Below, piece by piece: positions 1 through 8,196 of a DNA stretch of 64,000 nucleotides. The notes under the pieces are model-generated. The model made no database searches and was not told where the DNA came from. It was given only the letters and a program-made list of their open reading frames with translations. Source of the DNA: Chitinophagales bacterium (GTDB taxonomy: Bacteria > Bacteroidota > Bacteroidia > Chitinophagales > Chitinophagaceae); contig JAATFP010000054.1 of the NCBI GenBank assembly GCA_015655125.1, positions 1 through 64,000 of the forward strand, read 5' to 3'. The position numbers were made by a program, and so were the translations under genes. How positions within the stretch are numbered: position 1 is the stretch's first letter; each line of letters opens with the position of its first letter.

Positions 1-1101
1 TTTCTTTTTTTCTTCTTTAAGATAGGGTAAAAAATGCCCTTCACCTTTTTGGTAAAACTCCACTATTTTTTCTGCGATTGCGGAAGCATTTGGTTCCGCA
101 ATCAGTCCTGCTTTGCCATCGGGCACCAATGCCGGCAAACCGCCTACGTTTGTAACGATCATCGGAACTTCAAAATGATAGGCGAGAGGTGTTACTCCGC
201 TTTGCGTAGCATTTCTGTAAGGTTGTATCACCACATTGGCGGCGCACAGGTAATTCTTTATTTCGCTATCGGCAATAAATTCTGTTTTCAATATCAACAT
301 CTCCGCTATACCCAGCTGTCCGATCTGTTCCCGGTATTGTTTTTCATCATCATAAAACTCACCCGCCACCAACAGCCGGAGTCGCGGGATGCCTGGCGAA
401 GATTCTTTCAGGATATTCATTGCTTCGAATAATATATCGAGGCCCTTGTATTTGCGGATAAATCCGAAAAATAACAGTACGAAATCATTTTCGCCGATAC
501 CTAAACCCGCCCTCGCTTCCAGGCGGGAGATCTTTTCACCGAAATTGTCGTACAGCGGATGCGGAACATACTTTGCCGGTGCCGTTTGGGTAAATGTCCG
601 CAGATCGGCGAGTACCTGTTCACTCATAGTGATAAATGCATCTACCGGCTTGATAAAATACTTTGTAAAGGGCTTGTCGCCAAATCGTTTTTCGTGCGGG
701 ATCACATTGTCTGCAATGCACACTACTTTTGAATGCCCGTTCTTTTTAGCAATGCGGAGTATTGTTCCGAAACATGGACCCATCAGCGGCAACCAATAAC
801 GAACAACGATCAGGTCGGGTTTTTCCTTTTTTAGCCTCCGGCCAACTTTTATCCAGTTAAAAGGATTGACAGAGTTGATGAGCACCTTTATATCGAGCCC
901 TGCCGGGGCAGCTTCCGTTGAATATTGCGAAGTACCGGGAAACATGAACGAAGGATATTGCAAGGAGAAAGTATAGATCTGAACACGATGGCCTTCATCC
1001 TGGAAGGCCCTGGCCAGCCGCTCGTTGAAAGATGCCATGCCGCCGCCGCGCAAAGGATAAGCGGGGCCGATGATGACGATATTTTTTGCTACAGCAGACA
1101 A
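1..1101 (-). CDS. Glycosyltransferase family 4 (GT-B), C-terminus cut by window edge
   Basis: Translating the reverse strand gives about 367 codons open to the left edge. The N-terminus IVIIGPAYPLRGGG is the glycine-rich acceptor-side loop of GT-B glycosyltransferases. The second half contains LLFFGFIRKYKGLDIL and later QPYRNATQSGVTPLAY and EVPMIVTNVGGLPALV, the donor-nucleotide region of GT4/GT1 enzymes. An in-frame stop lies just upstream, and the first plausible start is TTG at 1101 (giving MSAVAKNIVIIG); the first internal ATG is inside the glycine loop and would remove strand 1. It probably adds a sugar to a lipid-linked or surface glycan. It lies downstream of the GT2 gene on the same strand, separated by a palindromic repeat. 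Only the extreme C-terminus should be missing. Substrate unknown. Confidence 0.88.
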   Translation of the reverse strand, partial: MSAVAKNIVIIGPAYPLRGGGMASFNERLARAFQDEGHRVQIYTFSLQYPSFMFPGTSQYSTEAAPAGLDIKVLINSVNPFNWIKVGRRLKKEKPDLIVVRYWLPLMGPCFGTILRIAKKNGHSKVVCIADNVIPHEKRFGDKPFTKYFIKPVDAFITMSEQVLADLRTFTQTAPAKYVPHPLYDNFGEKISRLEARAGLGIGENDFVLLFFGFIRKYKGLDILFEAMNILKESSPGIPRLRLLVAGEFYDDEKQYREQIGQLGIAEMLILKTEFIADSEIKNYLCAANVVIQPYRNATQSGVTPLAYHFEVPMIVTNVGGLPALVPDGKAGLIAEPNASAIAEKIVEFYQKGEGHFLPYLKEEKKK

Positions 1102-1132
1102 ATCGTGAAAATTAATGTGTTATCAAAAACGC

Positions 1133-1184
1133 ACTGTCAGGCTGAGCTTATCGAAGCCGGCTTCGACAAGCTCAGCCTGACAGT
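1133..1184. repeat. Palindromic REP-like repeat (CTGAGCTTGTCGAAG family)
   Basis: A 52 bp inverted repeat with two 26-base arms meeting at GCC/GGC. The right arm reads CTTCGACAAGCTCAGCCTGACAG and the left arm is its complement with one mismatch. It lies between two co-directional glycosyltransferase genes. Further full or half copies of the same core occur at about 4993, 5060, 10835, 13821, 27551 and 59461. Confidence 0.88.
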
Positions 1185-1200
1185 ATGGTTATGTATAAAG

Positions 1201-2142
1201 TTAAATGCCAATCTTTTCTTCAATCAGATAAGAATTCCTTTCAGGCGAATTTCTTGCAATCAGTTCCCCGATAAACCCGGCCAAAAACAATTGCGAACCG
1301 ATGATCATCGCCAGTATGGCAAAGAAGAACAATGGCCGTTGCGTAAGTCCGGTATGATCAAGAAAGAATTTGGTGATAGTGAGATAAAGGAAAATGAAAA
1401 AGCCTGCAAAGAAAAACAACGTTCCCCACAAGCCAAAAAAATGCATCGGTCGCTTACCAAATTTGCCCACAAACATGATGGAAAAAAGATCCAGGAAGCC
1501 GTTCACAAAGCGTTCCCATCCAAATTTTGTTACGCCGTATTTTCTCGCGCGGTGTTCCACTACTTTTTCACCGATTTTGCGAAAGCCCGCCCATTTGGCC
1601 AGCACCGGAATATATCGGTGCATTTCTCCATATACCTCGATGCTCTTGATGACCTTTCGTTTGTATGCCTTCAGGCCGCAGTTGAAATCGTTCAGTTTGA
1701 TGCCCGAACTTCTCCTGGCCGCCGCATTGAACAATTTGGAAGGGATATTTTTGGTGAACTTATTATCGAAACGTTTTTTCTTCCAGCCGCTTACAATATC
1801 AAAACCGTCGTTCAATATCATGTGCCGGAGCTCCGGGATCTCGTCCGGGCTATCCTGCATATCCGCATCCATTGTGATCACCACGTCGCCTTGCGCAGCT
1901 TTGAAGCCTTCATTGAGCGCAGCGCTTTTACCATAATTTCGCTGAAAACGGATGCCTTTGATGTACGTATTTTCGTTGCGCAGTTCTTCTATTACGTTCC
2001 ACGAATTGTCTGTACTGCCATCATCGATCATGATGATTTCATAACTGTAATTGTTTGCAATCATCACGCGTTGTATCCATGCCGTCAGCTCGGGCAGCGA
2101 TTCATCTTCATTAAACAAGGGTATTACAATTGAGAGATCCAT
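1201..2142 (-). CDS. Glycosyltransferase family 2, polyprenyl-phosphate sugar transferase type
   Basis: 313 residues, resembling the dolichyl-phosphate mannose synthase/GtrB/ArnC group. The N-terminal GT-A domain starts MDLSIVIPLFNEDESLPEL, has the nucleotide-binding DDGSTDNS near residue 42 and the metal-binding DADMQDSPDEIPE near residue 92. The C-terminal third has two hydrophobic helices (around WGTLFFFAGFFIFLYLTI and FFFAILAMIIGSQLFLAGFI), as in membrane-anchored members that charge undecaprenyl phosphate with a sugar. It starts about 10 bases after the DUF4199 gene, a pairing I recall as frequent in Bacteroidota, so the two are probably co-transcribed. The donor sugar cannot be read from sequence. 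Confidence 0.92.
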   Translation of the reverse strand: MDLSIVIPLFNEDESLPELTAWIQRVMIANNYSYEIIMIDDGSTDNSWNVIEELRNENTYIKGIRFQRNYGKSAALNEGFKAAQGDVVITMDADMQDSPDEIPELRHMILNDGFDIVSGWKKKRFDNKFTKNIPSKLFNAAARRSSGIKLNDFNCGLKAYKRKVIKSIEVYGEMHRYIPVLAKWAGFRKIGEKVVEHRARKYGVTKFGWERFVNGFLDLFSIMFVGKFGKRPMHFFGLWGTLFFFAGFFIFLYLTITKFFLDHTGLTQRPLFFFAILAMIIGSQLFLAGFIGELIARNSPERNSYLIEEKIGI

Positions 2143-2152
2143 TTGTTATGAT

Positions 2153-2638
2153 TTATTTTTGCTGACGAAGAATAACGCCGCCGATCACAGAAACGATCGC
2201 ACCCAGCACAAGGTGGATAAGTGTTGTGATGGCAATCGTCATCGGCATAAAGATACTTCTTAGTTTGTTTGAATTCGCTTCGATGTCGGCAGGCGTGTAA
2301 TTTCCTTCCTTAGCTGCCAACACCGCATTTTCAGTCAACATTTTTTCTAATATCTGTGGATTGAGTTTGTAAAAAATCACCGTGTACAACACCATCAGAA
2401 GGGTTGCGACAATAAAAGTTTTGAACCCTTCTGAAAAATATTCTTTTGTGGTTCGTTCTGCGCCAGCATTTATCTTAAAAGCTATAAGGCTCCATAAAAT
2501 TCCCACCACATAAATTGCTTGCGCTGCAAAATGATTATAGCCTTTCACCGGCCAATGCAACCCGTAAAAAAATAATACAGATATGCCGATCATCAGTAAG
2601 CCTGTGATAACACCTCTGTATGTTGACGTAAGCCGCAT
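2153..2638 (-). CDS. DUF4199 family membrane protein
   Basis: 161 residues with four predicted membrane segments: near residues 8-27, 38-55, 72-90 and 133-155. The order of helices, the charged loop ERTTKEYFSEGFKTF between helices 2 and 3, and the long extracytoplasmic loop rich in Asn, Glu and Lys match the Bacteroidota DUF4199 family. Function is unknown. It lies between the dihydroorotase-like gene and the GT2 gene on one strand, suggesting co-transcription and possibly a role with membrane-lipid-linked sugar transfer; that role is inference. Confidence 0.85.
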   Translation of the reverse strand: MRLTSTYRGVITGLLMIGISVLFFYGLHWPVKGYNHFAAQAIYVVGILWSLIAFKINAGAERTTKEYFSEGFKTFIVATLLMVLYTVIFYKLNPQILEKMLTENAVLAAKEGNYTPADIEANSNKLRSIFMPMTIAITTLIHLVLGAIVSVIGGVILRQQK

Positions 2639-2704
2639 ATTTGTTTTATATTTTTAGTCCCAAAATCTTTGATGTACGATCTGCAATGAAATTAATCATA
2701 CATA

Positions 2705-3967
2705 CTATTGATCGTTGATCACAGATTGTCTTCCGTTGATTATTCCGATCACTTTTCCTTTTAAAGTTGCGCCCACAAAAGGAGTATTTTTAGATTTAGA
2801 GCGTATCATTTCTTTAGTAAAAACATATTCTTCTTCCGGTGCAAACAAGGTAAACGAAGCACTTGCTCCTTCTTTTATTTCCGGAACGGGCAACCCGAAA
2901 ATGCTTCTTGGCGCAAGGGTTAGCTTGTTGATCAGTAAATCAAGCGGAACATCAAAGCTGTTTACTACTCCAAATAAGGTCTCTAACCCGATCATACCGT
3001 TCTTTGCATATTCGAATTCGCATACCTTATCATCCCAATGCTGCGGAATATGATGCGAAGCGATACAATCCACAATTCCTTCCTTGATCGCTGCGCGGAT
3101 CGCCAGCATATCTTCCCTATTGCGCAGTGGCGGATTCACTTTAAGGTTTGTTTCGTAGGTAGTGAGATCTTCATCGCAAAACCAGCCATGGTAGGGTGTT
3201 ACAGAGCAGGTGATCTTCAACCCTCCGGCTTTTGCGGCAGCGATCAGTTCCAGCCCTTTTTTAGTAGAAACGCCGGTAATATGGAGTTTGGATGTTGTAT
3301 AGCGCACCAGCTCAATGTCGCGCGCAATCATCAGTTCTTCCGAAATCGCCGGTATACCTGGCAAACCGAGTTGCGTACTCAAAATACCTTCGTTCATCAG
3401 CCCATGTGCGCTGATGCTTTTATCATTGGGAACCTGGATGATAGTTGCGTCGATACTTAAAACATATTGCAGAGCCTTCAGCAAAATGCCGGGACTTTGC
3501 AAGGATTGTGTTCCATCTGTAAATGCAACCGCACCGCTGTTGAACATATCATACATCTCCGCAAGTTCCCGCCCTTCAGCATTTTTGGTGATGGCTCCTG
3601 CCGGATAAATATTTACCGGAAGTGTGGCGGCTTTTTGCCGGATATATTCCACCTGAGTTTTAGAAGCGATGGCCGGATTGGTGTTAGGGACGATCATAAC
3701 ATCGGTAAAACCACCTGCCGCCGCTGCCGCAGCACCGCTTATAAGTGTTTCCTTGTGTTCATAGCCGGGGTCGCCGAATTGTGCAAAAATATCCATCCAG
3801 CCAATGCTGGCATGCAGCCCGGAATGCGCTATGAGCCTGGCTTGTGAATCTGAAATGTTGTCGGAAATCTGTCGGATAATGCCGTTCTCAATAAGGATGT
3901 CTTTTACTTTTCCATTGAAAGGATTGGAAGAACCGGCTATCTTGACTTGCTTAATTAAAACCTTCAT
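2705..3967 (-). CDS. Dihydroorotase-like amidohydrolase lacking the catalytic metal ligands
   Basis: 420 residues, the length and fold pattern of class I dihydroorotase (amidohydrolase superfamily TIM barrel with flanking beta domain). Conserved framework motifs are clear: GAAAAAAGGFTDVMIVPNT, GLMNEGILSTQLGLPGIP and NLKVNPPLRNREDM. The active-site positions are not: the HxH strand reads WMDIFAQFGDPGYEH, the lysine/histidine region reads IIQVPNDKSI, and the usual ATDHAPH reads ASHHIPQH, losing the catalytic Asp. Such proteins are often annotated PyrC in Bacteroidota, but this one resembles the inactive pseudo-dihydroorotase type that in other bacteria partners aspartate transcarbamoylase. It heads a minus-strand run with DUF4199 and GT2. 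Confidence 0.85.
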   Translation of the reverse strand: MKVLIKQVKIAGSSNPFNGKVKDILIENGIIRQISDNISDSQARLIAHSGLHASIGWMDIFAQFGDPGYEHKETLISGAAAAAAGGFTDVMIVPNTNPAIASKTQVEYIRQKAATLPVNIYPAGAITKNAEGRELAEMYDMFNSGAVAFTDGTQSLQSPGILLKALQYVLSIDATIIQVPNDKSISAHGLMNEGILSTQLGLPGIPAISEELMIARDIELVRYTTSKLHITGVSTKKGLELIAAAKAGGLKITCSVTPYHGWFCDEDLTTYETNLKVNPPLRNREDMLAIRAAIKEGIVDCIASHHIPQHWDDKVCEFEYAKNGMIGLETLFGVVNSFDVPLDLLINKLTLAPRSIFGLPVPEIKEGASASFTLFAPEEEYVFTKEMIRSKSKNTPFVGATLKGKVIGIINGRQSVINDQ

Positions 3968-3998
3968 GCGTTAGAGATTATGCAAATATCGGGAATAT

Positions 3999-4027
3999 CT
4001 ATGATCTATGATGTATGATCTGTGATC
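3999..4027. repeat. Low-complexity TATGATCTATGATG intergenic repeat
   Basis: A short run of degenerate units (ATGATCTATGATGTATGATC, then TGTGATC) upstream of the dihydroorotase-like gene. Similar text recurs after dps (5781-5810) and near 39879-39910. No role is evident. Confidence 0.5.
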
Positions 4028-4171
4028 TTTTTACAGTTTGGAGGTATAGGAGTTTATAGAAGTAAAAGGGTGGTTGAACGTACTCTCAGGCAAAGCCCGT
4101 TTCAGTAACCTATAGAAATCGATTATGCATTAGGTAATTAAACACTAAATTGAGTAACTAAATGGTATAAA

Positions 4172-4888
4172 ATGACGAAACATCTTACCAACAAGGTAGC
4201 TTACATCACCGGTGGAAGCAAGGGGATCGGTTTTGGTATAGCGCAAACGCTGCTGGCTGCCGGCATGAAAGTGGCCATCAGCAGCCGCAGCCCGGAGGCA
4301 GCGGAAAAGGCGGCGAAACAATTATCTGCCGATGATAACAATATACTGGCAATAGGATCCGATGTGAGTTCCCTGGTTTCGGAGTCGGCTGCCATAAAAG
4401 CGGTAACCGATCGCTTCGGGCAACTGGATGTACTCGTGGCCAATGCCGGGGTAGGTCATTTTGCCCCGATTGAAACATTATCAGAGGCCGACTGGAAAAG
4501 CACCATTGATACCAATCTTACCGGTGTTTTTAATTCGGTAAAAGCATCTATTGAACCGCTGAAACAAACGAAAGGTTATATCATCACCATTGCGAGCCTT
4601 GCGGGTACTAATTTCTTTGCAAATGGCGCTGCCTATAATGCGAGTAAATTCGGACTTGTAGGTTTTTCTCAAGCCATCATGCTCGATCTTCGTCAACACG
4701 GCATCAAGGTTACTACGATCATGCCCGGATCGGTGGCAACCTATTTTAACGACCACACACCTTCTGATGCAGATGCCTGGAAGATTCAGCCGGAAGATAT
4801 CGGCCAGCTTGTGTTTGACCTGTTGAATATGCATCCGAGGACGCTGCCGAGTAAAGTGGAAGTGCGGCCTGCTATGCCGAAAAGCTAA
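4172..4888 (+). CDS. Short-chain dehydrogenase/reductase (SDR), classical type
   Basis: 238 residues. The NAD(P)-binding motif TGGSKGIGFGIA is at residues 14-25, NAGVGH (the NAG motif) near 91, the catalytic serine in IASLAG near 140 and YNASK with catalytic Tyr and Lys near 154-158. SSRSP after strand 2 suggests NADP preference. It reduces or oxidises a carbonyl/hydroxyl group using NAD(P)H; the substrate cannot be assigned, though 3-ketoacyl-ACP reductase-like enzymes are the nearest class. It stands alone on the plus strand between a minus-strand operon and dps. Confidence 0.92.
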   Translation: MTKHLTNKVAYITGGSKGIGFGIAQTLLAAGMKVAISSRSPEAAEKAAKQLSADDNNILAIGSDVSSLVSESAAIKAVTDRFGQLDVLVANAGVGHFAPIETLSEADWKSTIDTNLTGVFNSVKASIEPLKQTKGYIITIASLAGTNFFANGAAYNASKFGLVGFSQAIMLDLRQHGIKVTTIMPGSVATYFNDHTPSDADAWKIQPEDIGQLVFDLLNMHPRTLPSKVEVRPAMPKS

Positions 4889-5295
4889 TCCATTACAGCT
4901 CGAGTGCGGAAGTTAAAAATTCTTTTTTTTGTTTTTTTATTAAACCGCTTGCATCATAAAATAGTTACGATTCAAAATTTGCATTATATATGTTTCGACA
5001 AGCTCAACATGACAGGAAGCCATTGGCCGAACTTTTTTGAAGCACGCGCGGAAAGCTGCCAGTCTGAGCTTGTCGAAAACGGCTTGACGATCAAGTTCAG
5101 GCCCTGTCGGCAAACGTGTTAAAATTTTTTTGTTTATAAACCGCATGAAGTCCTCATCGCTTAACCCCGGGCTGGAGGCTTTGCAGGCTGATTGTAGAAG
5201 ATATTACCCAAATCATGCATCTTTCTGAAGCTATTTTAAAAATTGTATTTTTATATAAACTTCATTAATTTTTTTAACCCTTAAAATATCATCAA
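4889..5295. other. 407 bp intergenic region with two half copies of the REP-like repeat
   Basis: No credible gene. Two half copies of the TTCGACAAGCTCA repeat occur in opposite orientation: 4993-5015 (TTTCGACAAGCTCAACATGACAG) and 5060-5078 (CAGTCTGAGCTTGTCGAAA). They look like a separated palindrome. The last 60 bases before dps are AT-rich and presumably hold its promoter. Confidence 0.65.
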
Positions 5296-5769
5296 ATGAA
5301 ACCGAATATCGGTATTAATCAACAAAATTTAAAAAAGATATCAGACATACTCACCGGCGTGCTTGCAGATGGGATGATGCTGTACATCAAAACAAGAAAG
5401 TTCCATTGGAATGTGTCGGGGCAGAGTTTTATGGAGTATCACAAGTTGTTTGAAAGTCATTATAAGAAACTGGAAGAATCGATTGATGAGATTGCCGAAA
5501 GGATCAGTAAACTGGGATTTCCTTCCATCGGAACTACCAAAGAATTCGCATCTTTTTCCCAGATCAAAGAAGCACCTGGCAAAAACCCTTCTTCAACAGA
5601 CATGGTGAAGGAATTATTGAAAGATCACGAATCGGTGATAAAAACATTGCGTGAAAAAATCGATGAATGCGATGAAAAGCTGAAGGATGCCGGTACAGCA
5701 GATTTTCTTACTTCATTAATGGAAGACGAGGAAACGCTGGCGTGGACATTGAGGAGGTATTTGGATTAA
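5296..5769 (+). CDS. dps: Dps family DNA-protection/ferroxidase protein
   Basis: 157 residues, the normal Dps length. The signature KTRKFHWNVSGQSFMEYHKL (residues 36-55) followed by LFESHYKKLEESIDEIAERI carries the inter-subunit ferroxidase ligands: His in FHWNV, and Asp and Glu in IDEIAER. Dps assembles into a dodecameric ferritin-like shell that oxidises Fe(II) with hydrogen peroxide and protects DNA during starvation and oxidative stress in the cytoplasm. It is flanked by non-coding regions and seems to be a single-gene unit. No regulator site was identified. Confidence 0.95.
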   Translation: MKPNIGINQQNLKKISDILTGVLADGMMLYIKTRKFHWNVSGQSFMEYHKLFESHYKKLEESIDEIAERISKLGFPSIGTTKEFASFSQIKEAPGKNPSSTDMVKELLKDHESVIKTLREKIDECDEKLKDAGTADFLTSLMEDEETLAWTLRRYLD

Positions 5770-5892
5770 GGCAGCGAGCGATGTATGATCTACGACGTAT
5801 GCACTATGATTTTTTTAAATTTATGGAGCCGCTAAAAGGGCCGGTTCTTTAAAAATTTTAAAGAGATCATAGGGCACACATCGCAGACGGCT

Positions 5893-6066
5893 TTATTTTT
5901 TCCCCCTTCCTATCAGATAAAGTATCAATGCAACTACAAGTACGACTATGATAATTCCTGACCATACGCCGGCTTTAAAAATACTACCTATTGCTTCGCA
6001 ACTGCTAATGGAAGCTGTGAGGAACACTAATAAGAAACCCAACAGCGGTAATTGATAACGATTCAT
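5893..6066 (-). CDS. Small lipoprotein with a transmembrane helix (57 aa)
   Basis: A 57-residue frame with a type II signal sequence MNRYQLPLLGFLLVFLTAS followed by lipobox ISSC at residues 20-23, then EAIGSIFKAGVWSG, a second hydrophobic helix IIIVVLVVALILYLI and a basic tail GRGKK. Short proteins of this plan (Cys-x-x-IG-x-IFKAG-x-x-x-G followed by one helix) recur in Bacteroidota and, as I recall, are sometimes mislabelled phosphatidate cytidylyltransferase; nothing here supports an enzyme. It begins about 30 bases after the stop of the upstream minus-strand FAD oxidoreductase, so the two may share a transcript. Confidence 0.8.
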   Translation of the reverse strand: MNRYQLPLLGFLLVFLTASISSCEAIGSIFKAGVWSGIIIVVLVVALILYLIGRGKK

Positions 6067-6096
6067 GCTTATGTTGTTTTAATTGTTTTAAAAATC

Positions 6097-7299
6097 TTAA
6101 CGGTCAAAGGAAAAAAGATCGTACGAGTTATTCTTTTTTCCCATAATTGTATCTTTCAAAATCTCTGCCGCAATTAAACTGAAGGTGATACCGTTGCCGC
6201 CAAAGCCTAGCGCGAAAAAACTGTTGGGTAGCTTTTTATAGTTACCGATGTAAGGCAAACCATCTTTTGTGGCGCCGAAAGTACCGCACCAGCTGAATTC
6301 TTCTTTGAAATCCATATCAGGGTACAGTTTTTTAAAATCGCGTGATAACTGGCTCGTCTTTTTTGGGAGCAGTTTGTCGCGGCGTGTTGGATTGTAGAAT
6401 TTTTCATCCCGGCCGCCTACCAATATTCGGTGGTCGGAAGTTGTTCGCATGTAGAGATACGGATCGGCCGTGTTCCATAAAACAAATTTGTTCTGAAACG
6501 GAGCATCATCGGCATTCCCCTGTTCAGAACACAGCGCGTACGTACTGTGCAGGTCAACGATCTTCTGATTGATATAATTCACCGCTTCGTAACCGTTTGC
6601 ATAAACAAGCATTTTTCCTGTAAGCGTGAAACCTTTTTCAGTGGTTAATTTGACACCGCTTTTGTGATGAACGATCTTTTGTACAGCGGATCGGTCGTAT
6701 ACTGCAACTCCCTTTTTCATGGCTGCCTGCAACAGCGAATGTGCAAACATGTAAGCATTTGTTTGAGCACCTTGTTGCGACAGGATTGCTGCCGGTGCAG
6801 TAATGCCGGCATACTGGTTAAGCAAACCCTCATCTAATAAAGAAACTTCAAATCCATGCTGTGCGCGGATTGCGTATTCGCGTTCGATGAAAGGAACATC
6901 GCGGTTGCCTGCCGCATAATAGAGGCTGTCGAGTTTTTCAAAATCTGTAAATTTTATTTTTTTCGCGATAGCAGTGAGGCTATCGATCGCTTCAGAACAA
7001 AGCTTATAAGCCTTCACTGCATTTTGTAAACCAACTTTATTTTGCAGTTCATGCAGGGGCGTATCAATTTCATATTGCAGTAAAGCCGTACTGGCGCAGG
7101 TACTTCCCAGTCCGATCGTTCGGCGGTCAATCACCATACACGATACGCCGGCAACGGCCAAATGCCATGCCGCCAATGCTCCGGAAATTCCGCCGCCCAA
7201 GATAATCACGTCGGCGTGCGCATCCTTTTGTAAGGATTGATAATCGAACGGTAACCCGTTTTTTATGAGCCAGAAGGGAAGACCTGAACTGAGATCCAT
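6097..7299 (-). CDS. FAD-dependent oxidoreductase (DAO/glycine-oxidase fold)
   Basis: 400 residues. The dinucleotide-binding motif VIILGGGISGALAAWHL is at residues 30-46, followed by VIDRRTIGLGSTCASTALL, the region after the second strand typical of D-amino-acid-oxidase-fold enzymes. A C-terminal FAD motif LPYIGNYKKLPNSFFALGFG is also present. The substrate is unknown; related proteins oxidise amino acids or N-methylated amines. The glycine loop begins some 35 residues from the start and there is no signal peptide, so it is probably cytoplasmic. The upstream region carries one copy of the 57 bp inverted repeat that also occurs near 9226. Confidence 0.88.
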   Translation of the reverse strand: MDLSSGLPFWLIKNGLPFDYQSLQKDAHADVIILGGGISGALAAWHLAVAGVSCMVIDRRTIGLGSTCASTALLQYEIDTPLHELQNKVGLQNAVKAYKLCSEAIDSLTAIAKKIKFTDFEKLDSLYYAAGNRDVPFIEREYAIRAQHGFEVSLLDEGLLNQYAGITAPAAILSQQGAQTNAYMFAHSLLQAAMKKGVAVYDRSAVQKIVHHKSGVKLTTEKGFTLTGKMLVYANGYEAVNYINQKIVDLHSTYALCSEQGNADDAPFQNKFVLWNTADPYLYMRTTSDHRILVGGRDEKFYNPTRRDKLLPKKTSQLSRDFKKLYPDMDFKEEFSWCGTFGATKDGLPYIGNYKKLPNSFFALGFGGNGITFSLIAAEILKDTIMGKKNNSYDLFSFDR

Positions 7300-7316
7300 A
7301 ATAGGTTATTAAGTGA

Positions 7317-7373
7317 GGTAGGTACACAACAAAGGGTGTACCGGAAAGTTCAACACTCAAGATGCAGAAGGTT
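7317..7373. repeat. Left copy of a 57 bp inverted repeat (pair with 9226-9281)
   Basis: The reverse complement of 7317-7373 matches 9226-9281 with about three differences (two substitutions and one inserted base). The core is AACTTTCCGG flanked by complementary GTGTT/AACAC ends, so each copy is itself a small hairpin. The two copies bracket tRNA-Pro, the recombinase relic and the amidohydrolase. Confidence 0.85.
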
Positions 7374-7501
7374 CAGGATGTTCAATAGGTTAAAGTGTTG
7401 TAGAGGTATGTCGTTTCTTTATTTGAAATAAAGTTACAGAATGACCGAAGTTGTTTTTGAAATTTTGATCAATGCCGTTATTTTTGCGGCTGCTGAATGT
7501 T

Positions 7502-7575
7502 CGGGCGGTAGCGCAGCCCGGTAGCGCACACGTCTGGGGGGCGTGGGGTCGCAAGTTCGAATCTTGTTCGCCCGA
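7502..7575 (+). tRNA. tRNA-Pro, anticodon GGG
   Basis: Full cloverleaf: acceptor CGGGCGG pairs with TCGCCCG (one G-T), D-stem GCGC/GCGC, anticodon stem CACGT/GCGTG with loop CTGGGGG (anticodon GGG at 7536-7538), T-stem GCAAG/CTTGT with loop TTCGAAT, discriminator A at 7575. CCA is not encoded (ACTA follows). It reads CCC/CCU proline codons. A terminator hairpin follows at once. Confidence 0.96.
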
Positions 7576-7587
7576 CTAAGTTGGACA

Positions 7588-7613
7588 AGGCAGCAGCAAT
7601 GCTGCCTTTTTTA
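7588..7613 (+). terminator. Rho-independent terminator of tRNA-Pro
   Basis: GGCAGCA-GCAA-TGCTGCC hairpin followed by a T-rich run, starting about 13 bases after the tRNA. Confidence 0.85.
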
Positions 7614-7616
7614 TTT

Positions 7617-8100
7617 TTATCTAAGATGAGGTTGAACACTGAAGTTGCTTATAAATCCTGCAAAGGCTTCATTGAGTTGTTTAGCATTTTTATTACACTT
7701 GCAACCTGTCGTGCGACATTTAACTATCTCATCATTTTTCATTCCTGCAGCCTCCATTCAAATGGTTTGCGAAGTTTTTTGCCTATGGGGTTGAAATGCT
7801 CCTGTTTCCTTCCCTTTTTATGATGTCTTATCCCATTACAGGCGGCAGACACCAAATACCACGGCTTAGTTTTTCCTTGATGCCTGCCATTGCTCCTTGT
7901 CTTCTTGGCTGGTTGTTTTATTCGCTGAAAAGGAATTGCATATTTTGCTGAAATACTCCACCTGGATTGCTGATATCTATTGGTTGAGTAACGGCAATAA
8001 TGGTAACACCATATTTTTACCGAAGGTCTTTACCAAGTTTGGTAGCCCCGCCACCGGTACGGCTAAACCTGTCTGACAAATAAACAGTGTGATGCACAAT
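7617..8100 (-). pseudogene. Decayed serine site-specific recombinase
   Basis: One reverse-strand frame reads LSDRFSRTGGGATKLGKDLR, stop, KYGVTIIAVTQPIDISNPGG, VFQQNMQFLFSE, stop, NNQPRRQGAMAGIKEKLSRG, IWCLPPVMG, stop. This is the catalytic and long-helix region of a large serine recombinase of the Bacteroidota type (SDRFSR, IAVTQP.D.SNP.G, QNMQFLFSE.DNQ, MAGIKEK). A second frame at 7617-7757 gives KNDEIVK joined directly to CRTTGCKCNKNAKQLNEAFA, the recombinase zinc-ribbon end. Several stops, a frame change and a deletion of the middle domain make it non-functional. It lies 3-prime of tRNA-Pro, pointing to an old integrated element. A 9-base GTTGGACAA occurs at 7580 and inverted at 8134-8142, possibly element ends. 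Confidence 0.85.
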
Positions 8101-8196
8101 GAGGATAGAGGTACAGATGTTTAGAGTTGCACTTTGTCCAACGCTATAACACAAAACTTGATATTAACGGTTCATATTGTAGTGGTAAGCCACTTC

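Noticed and set aside
925-2133. 402-codon plus-strand frame opposite the glycosyltransferases
   Set aside because: Antisense shadow of the GT2 and GT4 genes and contains the palindromic repeat; no protein family.
7581-7823. 80-codon plus-strand frame after tRNA-Pro
   Set aside because: It is antisense to the recombinase relic, which explains the sequence.
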